Assembly: GCA_963677475.2 (NCBI GenBank)
Contig: CAXXQD010000009.1
Span: forward strand, 62,001-126,000
DNA length: 64,000 bases
Origin: JABMQB01 sp963677475
GTDB lineage: Bacteria > Bacteroidota > Bacteroidia > Bacteroidales > Prolixibacteraceae
Reading direction: 5' to 3'
The notes beneath the pieces were generated by a model that made no database searches, was not told where the DNA came from, and was given only the letters and a program-made list of their open reading frames with translations. Both the position numbers and the translations under genes were made by a program. Of the stretch, positions 8,103 through 16,292 are shown piece by piece; position 1 is the stretch's first letter; each line of letters opens with the position of its first letter.

Positions 8103-8235
8103 GCCTAACACAGTACAAATTGCATGACAGGATTCTTGCGGTATCGTTCGTTGGGTTCTTGTTTTTCAGTTCCGAATTCTTCGGATAGGAACGCTCTTCG
8201 AAATCCGCCCCGACAACATGTACCAACCGTTACCG
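8103..8235. repeat. attC-like palindromic boundary element, copy E
   Basis: Begins with GCCTAAC (8103-8109), an exact fit to the RYYYAAC R'' box of attC sites, and ends with CCGTTACCG (8227-8235). Outer arms GTACA (8113-8117) and TGTAC (8219-8223) pair, and the centre holds TCCGAA-ttc-TTCGGA (8171-8185). From 8236 to 8468, before the restriction gene, no further gene was found; that piece is AT-rich and may carry its promoter. Confidence 0.7.
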
Positions 8236-8468
8236 CCAAGTGAAATAAAGACAGCGACATACAACAATTTACTACTTGAAAAATGAATGAAATAGCCCAC
8301 GCACAAACAGCACATTTGTAATTACTCACGTATTGATTATTTTTAGTGTTCGTGAATATTGCATATTTCGCACAAGCCGACTCAAAACCAAAAATTGCAA
8401 AAGAGCTGTTTCTTTTCCTACACACATCTAAAATGACTATTTTTATTGCTTGATACGAAACCAGACAA

Positions 8469-11400
8469 ATGAGTATATTTCAAAAATCAGTTATAGATAA
8501 TCACTTATCACAGCTTGACAAAGACCAAGTTGATAAAGCATTTTTAAAATTCAACGAGAATTATTCTTTTTCTAAAATCGCTGAGATTCAGAAAATGAAA
8601 GAGGAAGAATATCAAGACGGATTTCTTCGGGATATTTTTGTGGATGTATTTGGATATACTTTAAAACCAGCTAATAATTACAACCTCGCACGAGAATTTA
8701 AAAATCAAACTGATGGCAAAAAAGCCGATGGTGCAATTTTGAAAAACGAGAATGCGATTGCAGTAATCGAACTTAAATCAACAAAAACAAAAGACCTTAC
8801 AAACGTTACTCAACAAGCATTCAATTATAAAAACAATCAGCCAGAATGTAAATATGTAATTACCTCGAATTTTCAAAAGCTGCGCTTTTACATCGACTAT
8901 TCAAACGAATACGAGGAGTTCGATTTGTTCAACTTACAAAAAGACGATTTTCAACTCTTGTATTTGCTGTTACAAAAAGACAGCATTTTTACAGACTTGC
9001 CGCTAAAACTAAAAACCGAAACCAAATTTCACGAGGAAAATATTTCGGACAAACTGTATAAAGATTATTCTTCGTTCAAATATAAAATTTACAACAACCT
9101 TGTAAAAAACAATCCGCAATACGACAAACTCACGCTGTTCAAAAAATCGCAGAAATTTCTCGACCGATTATTATTTGTGTTTTTTGCCGAAGACACTGGA
9201 TTGGTTCCGCCAAACGCCATTTCGAAAATTATTGAACAATGGCAACTTTTTATCGACAACGATGAATATTTTTCGCTTTACAGCCGATTTGTAAAATTCT
9301 TCATTCATCTCGACAAAGGGCACAAATACAAAACTTACGATTTGCCCGCTTATAACGGCGGATTGTTTGCCCCCGACGAGATTCTTGATAATATTACGAT
9401 TGACGATAATGTGCTAAAAGATGATGCGCTGTTGCTTTCTTCGTACGATTACAGCACCGAAGTTGACGTAAATATTTTGGGACATATTTTTGAGCATTCA
9501 TTAAACGAAATAGAAGAAATTACAGCTGAAATAGAAGGTACGTCAACCGATAAAAACAAAACAAAACGCAAAAAAGATGGTGTTTTTTACACCCCGAAAT
9601 ACATTACACAATACATTGTTGAAAACACCATTGGAAAACTTTGTACGGAAAAACGGACAGAATTGGACATTGTTGAAATTGAGTTCGATGAATCGATAAT
9701 TAATAAAACGGGGAAAGTATCGGCAAAAGGAAAAAAACTGTTTGAAACACTACAAGCGTACAAAGATTGGTTGTTTAGCTTAAAAATTGTTGACCCGGCT
9801 TGCGGTTCGGGAGCTTTTCTGAATCAGGCACTAAATTTTCTGATTATCGAACATCAACAAATTGACGATATAATTGCCGAGCTGACTGGCGAAAAACTCC
9901 GTTTGTTCGACACCGACAAAACCATTTTAGAGAAAAACCTTTATGGCGTTGACATTAATGATGAAAGTGTTGAAATTGCCAAACTTTCGTTGTGGCTACG
10001 CACCGCACAAAAAGGGCGAAAACTCTCGAACCTGAATAACAATATTAAATGTGGAAACTCACTGATTGACGACACTGAAATTGCCGGAGAAAAAGCCTTT
10101 AACTGGAAAAACGAGTTTCCTGAAATATTTGCAAACGGCGGTTTCGATGTGGTAATTGGAAATCCACCGTATGTTTTTGCCAGAGAAAAAATATCAGAAG
10201 TAGAGAAAACATTTTATACCAAAAATTATTATTCAGCAAACTATCAGGTAAATACATATTTACTTTTCATTGAAAAAACCGTCAAAATTATTAAGCCTAA
10301 AGCTATTTATGGGTTAATTGTTCCAAATGCCTGGTTAATGGTTTATTCTGGTCAAGGTTTAAGAAAATACTTACTTAACCAGTGTAAAATCAATCAAATA
10401 ATTAATCTGGAAGGTTATTCTTTTGAAGGTGTCAATGTGGAAACAATTATAATTCTATCTGAAAAACAAAAGATTGAAAACAATGATTTTCAAGTACTAT
10501 TGAGCAGTGGAAAGGAATTTGTTTTTAGTCATAATAAAAATCAAAAAGATTTCATTAATAATGAAGGTTTTGAATTCAAAGTATTTTCAGATATTGAAAG
10601 CACATCAATAACCAATAAATTACTTTCTGGTTCTGTTAATTTAGATTCAATTGTTCAAATTAAGGCTGGTTTGCAAGCGTATGAAAAAGGAAAGGGAAAT
10701 CCTAAACAATCAGCAGAAGATGTTAAAAACAGACCTTATGATTATAATTATAAATTTGATGAAGACACTCATAAATATCTTGATGGTAAAGATGTAGGAA
10801 GATACTTCATAAAATGGTCTGGTCTTTATTTAAAATATGGGGAACATCTGGCTGCACCTCGGACTTTTAATCTATTTTCTGATAAAAAAATAATTGTAAG
10901 AGAGATTACAGGGAAATTCCCTCACTGCATTATTTCGACATATTCGGAAGATTTGTACTTATATAATAGAAGCAATATTGCAATAATTGAACGTGAAGGA
11001 AAAAGTATCAATTTAAAATATATTGTTGCGGTTATTAATAGTACATTAATGTCGTACTATTTTATGAAAAATACCGCCAAGTCAGTTCGTAAATTATTTC
11101 CAAAAGTTATCCTAAAAGATTTAAGATTATTTCCATTTAAAGAGGTTGATGAAACCATTCAAATTCCATTTGTAAATAGTATAGATAAAACACAAAAATT
11201 ATTTTCGGAGCTTATTAACATTCAACAAAATTTTATCGATTTATTAAAATCAAAGTTTGAAATAGCTAAGTTTTCCAATAAACTTCAAAATTCGTTTGAT
11301 TTCGAATTCAAAGATTTTCTGAAAGAACTTCAAAAAGCAAAAGTTAAACTCTCTTTAACAGAAGAAGTTGAGTGGATGCAATATTTCACTGAGCAAAAAG

Positions 11401-11516
11401 AAACAGCCCAAAAACTAAAATCAGAAATTAAACTTACCGATAAAGAAATAGACCAAATGGTTTACAAACTTTACGGTTTAAACGATGATGAAATTGCCAT
11501 TGTAGAAAATGTCTGA
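8469..11516 (+). CDS. Type IIG restriction enzyme / N6-adenine methyltransferase
   Basis: A 1015-residue single-chain restriction-modification enzyme. The N-terminal PD-(D/E)xK nuclease is seen as D87 then E101-L-K103 in 'VIELKS'. The central methyltransferase has motif I DPACGSGAFL (D442 onward) and motif IV NPPYV (N565 onward), the amino-methyltransferase signature. The C-terminal third looks like a TaqI/Eco57I-type target-recognition domain ending in coiled coils (about 900-1000). It should methylate adenine in one specific sequence and cut nearby when the site is unmodified; the target cannot be read from the sequence. No separate specificity subunit or helicase is present, which argues against type I or BREX. 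It opens a defence-like run that continues with GxxExxY, RhuM and a Panacea toxin-antitoxin pair. Confidence 0.88.
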   Translation: MSIFQKSVIDNHLSQLDKDQVDKAFLKFNENYSFSKIAEIQKMKEEEYQDGFLRDIFVDVFGYTLKPANNYNLAREFKNQTDGKKADGAILKNENAIAVIELKSTKTKDLTNVTQQAFNYKNNQPECKYVITSNFQKLRFYIDYSNEYEEFDLFNLQKDDFQLLYLLLQKDSIFTDLPLKLKTETKFHEENISDKLYKDYSSFKYKIYNNLVKNNPQYDKLTLFKKSQKFLDRLLFVFFAEDTGLVPPNAISKIIEQWQLFIDNDEYFSLYSRFVKFFIHLDKGHKYKTYDLPAYNGGLFAPDEILDNITIDDNVLKDDALLLSSYDYSTEVDVNILGHIFEHSLNEIEEITAEIEGTSTDKNKTKRKKDGVFYTPKYITQYIVENTIGKLCTEKRTELDIVEIEFDESIINKTGKVSAKGKKLFETLQAYKDWLFSLKIVDPACGSGAFLNQALNFLIIEHQQIDDIIAELTGEKLRLFDTDKTILEKNLYGVDINDESVEIAKLSLWLRTAQKGRKLSNLNNNIKCGNSLIDDTEIAGEKAFNWKNEFPEIFANGGFDVVIGNPPYVFAREKISEVEKTFYTKNYYSANYQVNTYLLFIEKTVKIIKPKAIYGLIVPNAWLMVYSGQGLRKYLLNQCKINQIINLEGYSFEGVNVETIIILSEKQKIENNDFQVLLSSGKEFVFSHNKNQKDFINNEGFEFKVFSDIESTSITNKLLSGSVNLDSIVQIKAGLQAYEKGKGNPKQSAEDVKNRPYDYNYKFDEDTHKYLDGKDVGRYFIKWSGLYLKYGEHLAAPRTFNLFSDKKIIVREITGKFPHCIISTYSEDLYLYNRSNIAIIEREGKSINLKYIVAVINSTLMSYYFMKNTAKSVRKLFPKVILKDLRLFPFKEVDETIQIPFVNSIDKTQKLFSELINIQQNFIDLLKSKFEIAKFSNKLQNSFDFEFKDFLKELQKAKVKLSLTEEVEWMQYFTEQKETAQKLKSEIKLTDKEIDQMVYKLYGLNDDEIAIVENV

Positions 11517-11539
11517 ACCGGGATTTAAAGGATTATAGG

Positions 11540-11702
11540 GATTTTGTAATCTTAGCAATCGAGGAAATCCCATAAATCAAAGTTCGGACAAGAGTTGAAT
11601 AAGAAATGAAGAAAACAATAAATTTAAAACAGATAAAAGATAGGATTTGAGATTTTGTAATCTTAGTAATCAAGGAAATCCTACAAATCAAGGTTCAGAC
11701 AA
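11540..11702 (+). repeat. Two direct repeats before the GxxExxY gene
   Basis: A 52-base phrase beginning GATTTTGTAATCTTAG occurs at about 11540-11590 and again at 11651-11702 with six or seven differences. A third, more diverged copy of its right half follows the GxxExxY gene (12103-12148). The layout suggests that the GxxExxY gene together with one repeat was duplicated or inserted between the restriction gene and RhuM. Confidence 0.6.
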
Positions 11703-11724
11703 TGGTGTGAAAAACGACAACATA

Positions 11725-12129
11725 ATGAAATACGAAGAATTAACACATAAAATTATTGGTTGTGCAATGCGGGTTCATTCTGCATTAGGCAATGGTTTTC
11801 AGGAAGTTATTTACCAGCGAGCAATGGAAATTGAAATGGCTGACACAGGTATTTCCTTTTCACGGGAATACGAAATGCCTGTATATTTTAAAAAACAGCA
11901 AATTGGAACACGCCGTGTTGATTTTCTCATCGAATCTTATATATCGGTTGAATTAAAAGCAATTATAACATTAGAAGATGTGCATTTGGCTCAAGCAAAA
12001 AATTATTTGGAAGCGTATGATTTAGAAGTCGGTTTGTTAATTAATTTCGGTGCAAAAAGTCTCGATTTCAAAAGGCTCAACAATAAAAAATTCAATCAAA
12101 AAAATCAAGGTAATCCAAACATCCCATAA
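11725..12129 (+). CDS. GxxExxY protein
   Basis: A 134-residue protein when started at the ATG at 11725; the upstream in-frame start (11647) would translate repeat sequence and is disfavoured. The family motif is seen as G-N-G-F-Q-E-V-I-Y near residues 24-32, followed by 'RVDFLIESYISVELKA', the D...ExK-like signature of the PD-(D/E)xK nuclease fold, and a 'LAQAKNYLEAYDLEVGLLINFG' tail segment. Such proteins are common in Bacteroidota, often inserted among restriction or repeat regions; their biochemical role is not established. The last residues (about 125-134) are encoded by the downstream repeat copy. It is four bases from the frame of RhuM. Confidence 0.85.
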   Translation: MKYEELTHKIIGCAMRVHSALGNGFQEVIYQRAMEIEMADTGISFSREYEMPVYFKKQQIGTRRVDFLIESYISVELKAIITLEDVHLAQAKNYLEAYDLEVGLLINFGAKSLDFKRLNNKKFNQKNQGNPNIP

Positions 12130-12148
12130 ATCATGGTTCAGACAATGG
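12103..12148 (+). repeat. Third copy of the GxxExxY-flanking repeat
   Basis: The phrase CATAAATCATGGTTCAGACA (12125-12144) matches the end of the copies at 11571-11590 and 11682-11701. It codes the last residues of GxxExxY and contains the ATG at 12133, so the rhuM start region is itself built from repeat sequence. Confidence 0.55.
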
Positions 12149-13161
12149 ATAACAATAACCGACAAAATATAATCATTTATAAAACTGCCGATGGAAGAGC
12201 GTCGGTAGCTTTATATGCCAAAGACGGTAATATTTGGATGAACCAAAATCAGCTTGCCGAACTTTTTGCCACCTCAAAGCAAAACATCGGGCAACACATA
12301 TCTAACATACTGGAAGAAGGCGAATTAGAAGACAATTCAGTTGTAAAGAATTACTTTACAACTGCCGATGATGGCAAACAATACAACGTTACTTTTTACT
12401 CGCTCGATATGATTTTGGCAATCGGTTTTCGGGTTCGTAGTAAACGAGGCACACAATTTAGGATTTGGGCAAATAAAAACCTAAAAGAATATATGGTAAA
12501 AGGGTTTGTAATGGACGACGAACGTCTGAAAAACCCAGAAGGCAGACCCGATTATTTCGACGAATTATTGGAACGGATTCGGGATATTCGTGCATCAGAA
12601 AAACGTTTTTACCAAAAGATAAAAGATTTATTTGCGCTTAGTAGTGATTACGATGCAGATGATAAATCAACACAAATGTTTTTTGCCGAAACTCAAAACA
12701 AACTTCATTTTGCAGTAACAGGAAAAACCGCTGCCGAATTGATTGTTTCAAGAGCAGATGCAAGTCAGGCAAATATGAATTTAACAGCTTGGAAAGGTTC
12801 AATCGTCAGGAAACAAGATATTTATATTGCAAAAAATTATCTCACTCACGATGAAATTGATACGCTGAACCGATTAGTCGTTATCTTCCTTGAAAGTGCG
12901 GAGCTTCGAGCGAAAAACCAAATGGATATTACAATTGACTTTTGGCGTGAAAATGTTGATAAAATCCTTGATTTTCAAGACAAGAAAATATTAATAAACG
13001 CAGGTTCGATAAGTAAGGCAGAAATGGAAAAACAAGTCAGTGAAATATACTCGCAATTTGACCAAAGGCGAAAAGAGTTTGAAGCACTGCAAGCTGACAA
13101 AGCAGATTTGGAAGAGTTAAAAAAATTAGAACAGGAGATTAAAAGTAAAAAGAAAGAATAA
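12145..13161 (+). CDS. rhuM: RhuM family protein
   Basis: A 338-residue protein (from ATG 12145; ATG 12133 adds four repeat-encoded residues). The N-terminal half has the RhuM signature: 'IWMNQNQLAELFATSKQNIGQHISNI' looks like a helix-turn-helix, then 'YYSLDMILAIGFRVRSKRG'-type text and 'FRIWANKNLKEYMVKGF'. The C-terminal half is helical and ends in a Lys/Glu-rich coiled coil (about 290-338). RhuM was first described on a Salmonella pathogenicity island; its molecular role is unclear, and members are often next to restriction systems in Bacteroidota, as here. It probably belongs to the same transcript as the restriction enzyme. Confidence 0.88.
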   Translation: MDNNNRQNIIIYKTADGRASVALYAKDGNIWMNQNQLAELFATSKQNIGQHISNILEEGELEDNSVVKNYFTTADDGKQYNVTFYSLDMILAIGFRVRSKRGTQFRIWANKNLKEYMVKGFVMDDERLKNPEGRPDYFDELLERIRDIRASEKRFYQKIKDLFALSSDYDADDKSTQMFFAETQNKLHFAVTGKTAAELIVSRADASQANMNLTAWKGSIVRKQDIYIAKNYLTHDEIDTLNRLVVIFLESAELRAKNQMDITIDFWRENVDKILDFQDKKILINAGSISKAEMEKQVSEIYSQFDQRRKEFEALQADKADLEELKKLEQEIKSKKKE

Positions 13162-13436
13162 CGCCAACGCTTCACAGTCATACACATCCAAGTCGCGCGA
13201 AAAACCAATCGCACAAACCAATTTTTGCGGTAAGTGAGGGCAGAAACAAACGTGTTTGAGTTATGCCGAACGAAGCAAAAATCAGCGAAGCTAAAACTTA
13301 TCAATAAGTATGCCTGTCCCTGCCCACGTGCAGACAGGAAGTGTGTAGCAAATTGAAAGAGAAAATGACTGCGAAAAATCAACACCAGGCGGTATAATGG
13401 AAAATCGACTATAAAATGTAAGATAATCTAACATAT

Positions 13437-13459
13437 AAATGTTTCATATTAAAACATTT
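13437..13459 (+). promoter_or_regulatory. Palindromic operator candidate upstream of the antitoxin
   Basis: AAATGTTT (13437-13444) and AAACATTT (13452-13459) form a perfect 8-bp inverted repeat with a seven-base spacer. It lies right before a TATTTTTG -7 box (13462-13469) and 28 bases before the antitoxin ATG. This is where an XRE-type antitoxin would be expected to bind and repress its own operon. Confidence 0.6.
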
Positions 13460-13461
13460 CA

Positions 13462-13469
13462 TATTTTTG
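13462..13469 (+). promoter_or_regulatory. -7 box for the Panacea toxin-antitoxin operon
   Basis: TATTTTTG matches TAnnTTTG. Transcription would start near 13476, so the ATG at 13439 cannot be used and the start at 13487 is preferred. The -33 region overlaps the palindrome and has no clear TTG. Confidence 0.5.
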
Positions 13470-13486
13470 TAACGAAAAACAAAACT

Positions 13487-14287
13487 ATGATGAAGACAAT
13501 ATCTACAAATGAATTAGGAAAAAGAATATCCAAACTCAGAAAGAGCAAAGGTTATTCACAAGATGAACTTGCTAAGTTTCTTGAAATATCAAGACCATCA
13601 TTGACACAAATTGAGTTAGGTAAGAGAAATTTAACTGTAATTGAATTGAAAAAAATTGCGGATAACTTATCTGTTTCAATTGACAAATTATTATCGGAAG
13701 ATTTTAAGTATGAAGAAATAAATTTAACTGCAAAGGATGGTGCTGATAATCATGAATTAAGAATTTCTATTCCTAAATTAAAAATTGATAAACTCAAAGA
13801 TATTCTGCTATACATTCTTGAAAAATGTGCTGGCAAACCCAATATTGGAGAAACACTGTTGTACAAACTTTTATATTTCTCTGATTTCAATTATTATGAA
13901 ATATATGAAGAACATTTGACTGGTGCTGAATATCGAAAACTACCTTTTGGTCCAGTACCTCAAAAACTTGATTCTATCATAAACCAGATGATATCAAGTA
14001 AAATGATTAAACGATTTAAAACAGAATATCATGGTTATCCTCAAACAAGATATATTCCTTTAACTAAAGCAAATTTGAAAAACTTAAAAGCAAGTGAAAA
14101 AGATATTCTTGATAAAGTAATTGAACAATATTCTGATTGGTCAGCAACTGCAATAAGTGATTATTCCCATAAAGATATGCCTTGGTTGGCATCAAAAGAT
14201 GGAGAAATGATTGATTATGAGCTTGTATTTTACCGAGAGCATCCCTATTCTGTCAGAACATACGACAATGATATCAATGCATTATGA
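13487..14287 (+). CDS. XRE-HTH Panacea-domain antitoxin
   Basis: A 266-residue protein. Residues 8-65 are a clear XRE helix-turn-helix ('GKRISKLRKSKGYSQDEL', 'SRPSLTQIELGKR'). Residues about 105-250 are a Panacea (DUF4065/SocA-like) domain, recognised by 'LLYKLLYFSDFNYYE', 'GAEYRKLPFGPVP' and 'ATAISDYSHKDMPW'. Panacea proteins neutralise toxins of many unrelated folds by direct binding; here the HTH adds autoregulation. The toxin gene starts at 14284, overlapping the last four bases (ATGA), so the two are translationally coupled. A palindrome and -7 box lie just upstream. Only the identity of the bound toxin and its specificity remain inferred. Confidence 0.88.
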   Translation: MMKTISTNELGKRISKLRKSKGYSQDELAKFLEISRPSLTQIELGKRNLTVIELKKIADNLSVSIDKLLSEDFKYEEINLTAKDGADNHELRISIPKLKIDKLKDILLYILEKCAGKPNIGETLLYKLLYFSDFNYYEIYEEHLTGAEYRKLPFGPVPQKLDSIINQMISSKMIKRFKTEYHGYPQTRYIPLTKANLKNLKASEKDILDKVIEQYSDWSATAISDYSHKDMPWLASKDGEMIDYELVFYREHPYSVRTYDNDINAL

Positions 14288-14628
14288 TAATTGAAGAACT
14301 TGAAGAATATATTAAAGATTTAAAAAAGCTTTCTAAAAAAAATAGAACTTTACCCGATGACATGGAGGTTGTAAAAAAAGTTCTATTTGTAAGCCCCGCA
14401 GAAAGGCCACTATTTAGCTTTCGAATTGATAATCTTGGAATTGATACGTGTATTATTAAAGTTAAAAAGATTGCAAGTAAATCTTTTAAGGGTAAAGGTG
14501 TAAATTCAGGATTTCGTTTAATATATGCACATTTTGAGAATGAAAATAGGATTGTTTTGATTGAGATATATCACAAATCTAAAAAGGAGATTGAAAATAA
14601 GGATAGGATTTTAAACAACTTTAAATAA
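14284..14628 (+). CDS. RelE/HigB-like toxin, partner of the Panacea antitoxin
   Basis: A 114-residue basic protein starting in a 4-base overlap with the antitoxin. An N-terminal helix pair (about 1-25) leads into a beta-sheet core: 'PLFSFRIDNLGIDTCIIKVKKI', 'NSGFRLIYAHFENENRIVLIEIYHKSKKEI'. This strand order, with a conserved Arg-Leu-Ile-Tyr and a Ile-Tyr-His-Lys end, fits RelE/ParE/HigB-fold ribosome-dependent RNases or gyrase poisons. No catalytic residue set can be proved from sequence alone. Position after a Panacea antitoxin strongly supports the toxin role. Confidence 0.78.
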   Translation: MIIEELEEYIKDLKKLSKKNRTLPDDMEVVKKVLFVSPAERPLFSFRIDNLGIDTCIIKVKKIASKSFKGKGVNSGFRLIYAHFENENRIVLIEIYHKSKKEIENKDRILNNFK

Positions 14629-14630
14629 AT

Positions 14631-14891
14631 GATGATTTTGTTATTGACAAGAACAAAAAACAAACTTCAAATAATGTTGTATCATTAGCATCAAAGATTC
14701 TGACGGATAATAATTCATCTCAAAGGGCAAAAAAGCTAGCAGGTTCTGCATTTTTACAAAAAAGCACAAGCAAGCAAACAGGAGGTCAGATGGAAGATAC
14801 TGCATCAAAAGTTCTTAAAAGTCTCAAATATAATGAGGATACTAAAACCTTAGCAGCTTTCATTCTTTCTCAATCAAATAATAAAAGGTAA
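14631..14891 (+). pseudogene. Small ORF without a normal start, downstream of the toxin
   Basis: From 14631 to the TAA at 14889-14891 there is a continuous 86-codon frame in +, out of frame with the toxin. Its text has two similar halves: a 'VVSLASKILTDNNSSQRAKK' segment and a 'MEDTASKVLKSLKYNEDTKT' segment, each followed by a 'LAGSAF/LAAFIL' helix. I recall this repeated layout from small conserved proteins of unknown function. The frame has no ATG or GTG/TTG near its beginning; an in-frame stop lies at 14622. The ATGs at 14629 and 14632 are in another frame. It may be a 5'-damaged gene, a frameshifted gene, or use a rare start such as ATT (14643). Confidence 0.55.
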
Positions 14892-15119
14892 TAAAACCAC
14901 TATGCCTAACAATGGTAAAATAAATGCTTCCCTGGGTAGTGGTTGTAATTTTTTAAAACACTCGTAATTTGTAATCTGTGCCTCACCACGAATTGTAAAA
15001 AAGCCTTATTTATCCGGGAGTAATAAAACGATAGAACCGAACAAAGAGTTTTAAGGAACTATCCATATCTTTAGATTGAAAATCATCCTGAAGGAATTCA
15101 GCGATAAACCAAATCTTTT

Positions 15120-16250
15120 ATGATTCTAAATTATGTTCTCCGTAAAATCCGGATTTTGCCCTTCCTTTTTTTAGGACTGTTGTTAAGTTGTTCGAATACA
15201 GATCTTTCAAAGCAGTTTCAGTCGGACTTGGAAAGTGAATTGTCTGATGAAAATATAGGCATACTGGTTAGTATTAATACATTGGATAAGCGTATAAGTT
15301 GGTGTGGTGCCACGGGTTATTCCGATAAAAATGAAAAAACAACCCTGCGTGCCGATCAAACATTTAGGATTGCAAGCGTAACCAAAACATTCCTTGCTGC
15401 TACCGTCCTTCGTTTATGGGAAGATGGGCGGATAAGTCTTGATGATCCAATAAGCAAATACATTTCTGAAGAACATTGCACCATTTTAAAAGATGGCGGT
15501 TATGATGCTGACAGCATTTTAATCAGGCATTTATTAACTCACTCAAGCGGAATGGCAGAGCATACAAACTCACCCAAATACGAACTTGATTTCATGCAAA
15601 CAAGGCATGTTTGGTCGCGAACCGGGCAGATAAAGGATTTGGTCACGTATTCAAAACCAGTAGGGGGAGTTGGTAAACAATTTAGTTATTCAGACACAGG
15701 GTATATTTTGCTGGGGGAGATTGTTGAAAACGTTACGGGGCAATCAATGGGCGATGCAATGATGGAACAACTAAATAGTAAAGGTTTAGGGCTGAATGAT
15801 ACCTACATGGAAAATTTCGAAGGCGATTTCACCGGAAAAAGGATCCATCAGTATTACCAGGATACAGATACCTATAATTTTCATCCTTCCTTAGATTATT
15901 ATGGAGGAGGGGGATTGTTGTCAACCACCAGCGATTTAAGCAATTTTTATATCAACTTATTTAACCACAAAGTTTTCCATAATCCATCAACTTTGGATAC
16001 CATGCTGGCGCCAGTAACTTATGCTTCAGAACAATCGCTTGATTACCGGATGGGCATTTGGCAGGATGAAATTAATGGGGAAAAGGTATATGTTCATTCT
16101 GGATTTTGGGGAACGCAGGTGTTTTACTTCCCCGAAAAACAATTGGCTGTTGCTGTGAATTACAGCCAACGCTGGACAAATAGGGGCAATGCCCCTATTA
16201 TTAATAAGATTCTGAAAACCCTTGAACAAGATTATTGGAAGGGCAAATAA
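15120..16250 (+). CDS. Serine hydrolase lipoprotein, beta-lactamase class C fold
   Basis: A 376-residue lipoprotein (lipobox Leu-Leu-Leu-Ser-Cys, cysteine near residue 24). The active-site motifs are S86-V-T-K89, Y190-S-D192 (the usual Y-x-N is here Y-S-D) and HSG near residue 326. The domain is that of D-alanyl-D-alanine carboxypeptidase-like esterases. It is the first gene of a likely operon with a GH105 hydrolase (43 bases downstream) and a PQQ-propeller lipoprotein. In that company an esterase that removes acyl groups from pectin-like sugars is possible, but this is inference; a cell-wall role is equally open. The region 14892-15119 before it has no gene, only a weak GCCTAAC-start palindrome near 14903. 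Confidence 0.85.
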   Translation: MILNYVLRKIRILPFLFLGLLLSCSNTDLSKQFQSDLESELSDENIGILVSINTLDKRISWCGATGYSDKNEKTTLRADQTFRIASVTKTFLAATVLRLWEDGRISLDDPISKYISEEHCTILKDGGYDADSILIRHLLTHSSGMAEHTNSPKYELDFMQTRHVWSRTGQIKDLVTYSKPVGGVGKQFSYSDTGYILLGEIVENVTGQSMGDAMMEQLNSKGLGLNDTYMENFEGDFTGKRIHQYYQDTDTYNFHPSLDYYGGGGLLSTTSDLSNFYINLFNHKVFHNPSTLDTMLAPVTYASEQSLDYRMGIWQDEINGEKVYVHSGFWGTQVFYFPEKQLAVAVNYSQRWTNRGNAPIINKILKTLEQDYWKGK

Positions 16251-16292
16251 TATTCGACGAATCATAAAATAACTAAACCAAAATTACAACAA

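Noticed and set aside
8105..8425. Minus-strand frame over boundary element E
   Set aside because: It runs through the palindrome and has no plausible start context.
13313..13338. CCTGTC...GACAGG hairpin as terminator of the rhuM transcript
   Set aside because: The stem is only six bp with a 14-base loop and no T-tail; too weak to list as a terminator.
14620..14634. Programmed -1 frameshift from the toxin into the small frame
   Set aside because: The zero-frame codons TTT AAA TAA do not permit re-pairing in the new frame, because TAA lies at 14622 there.
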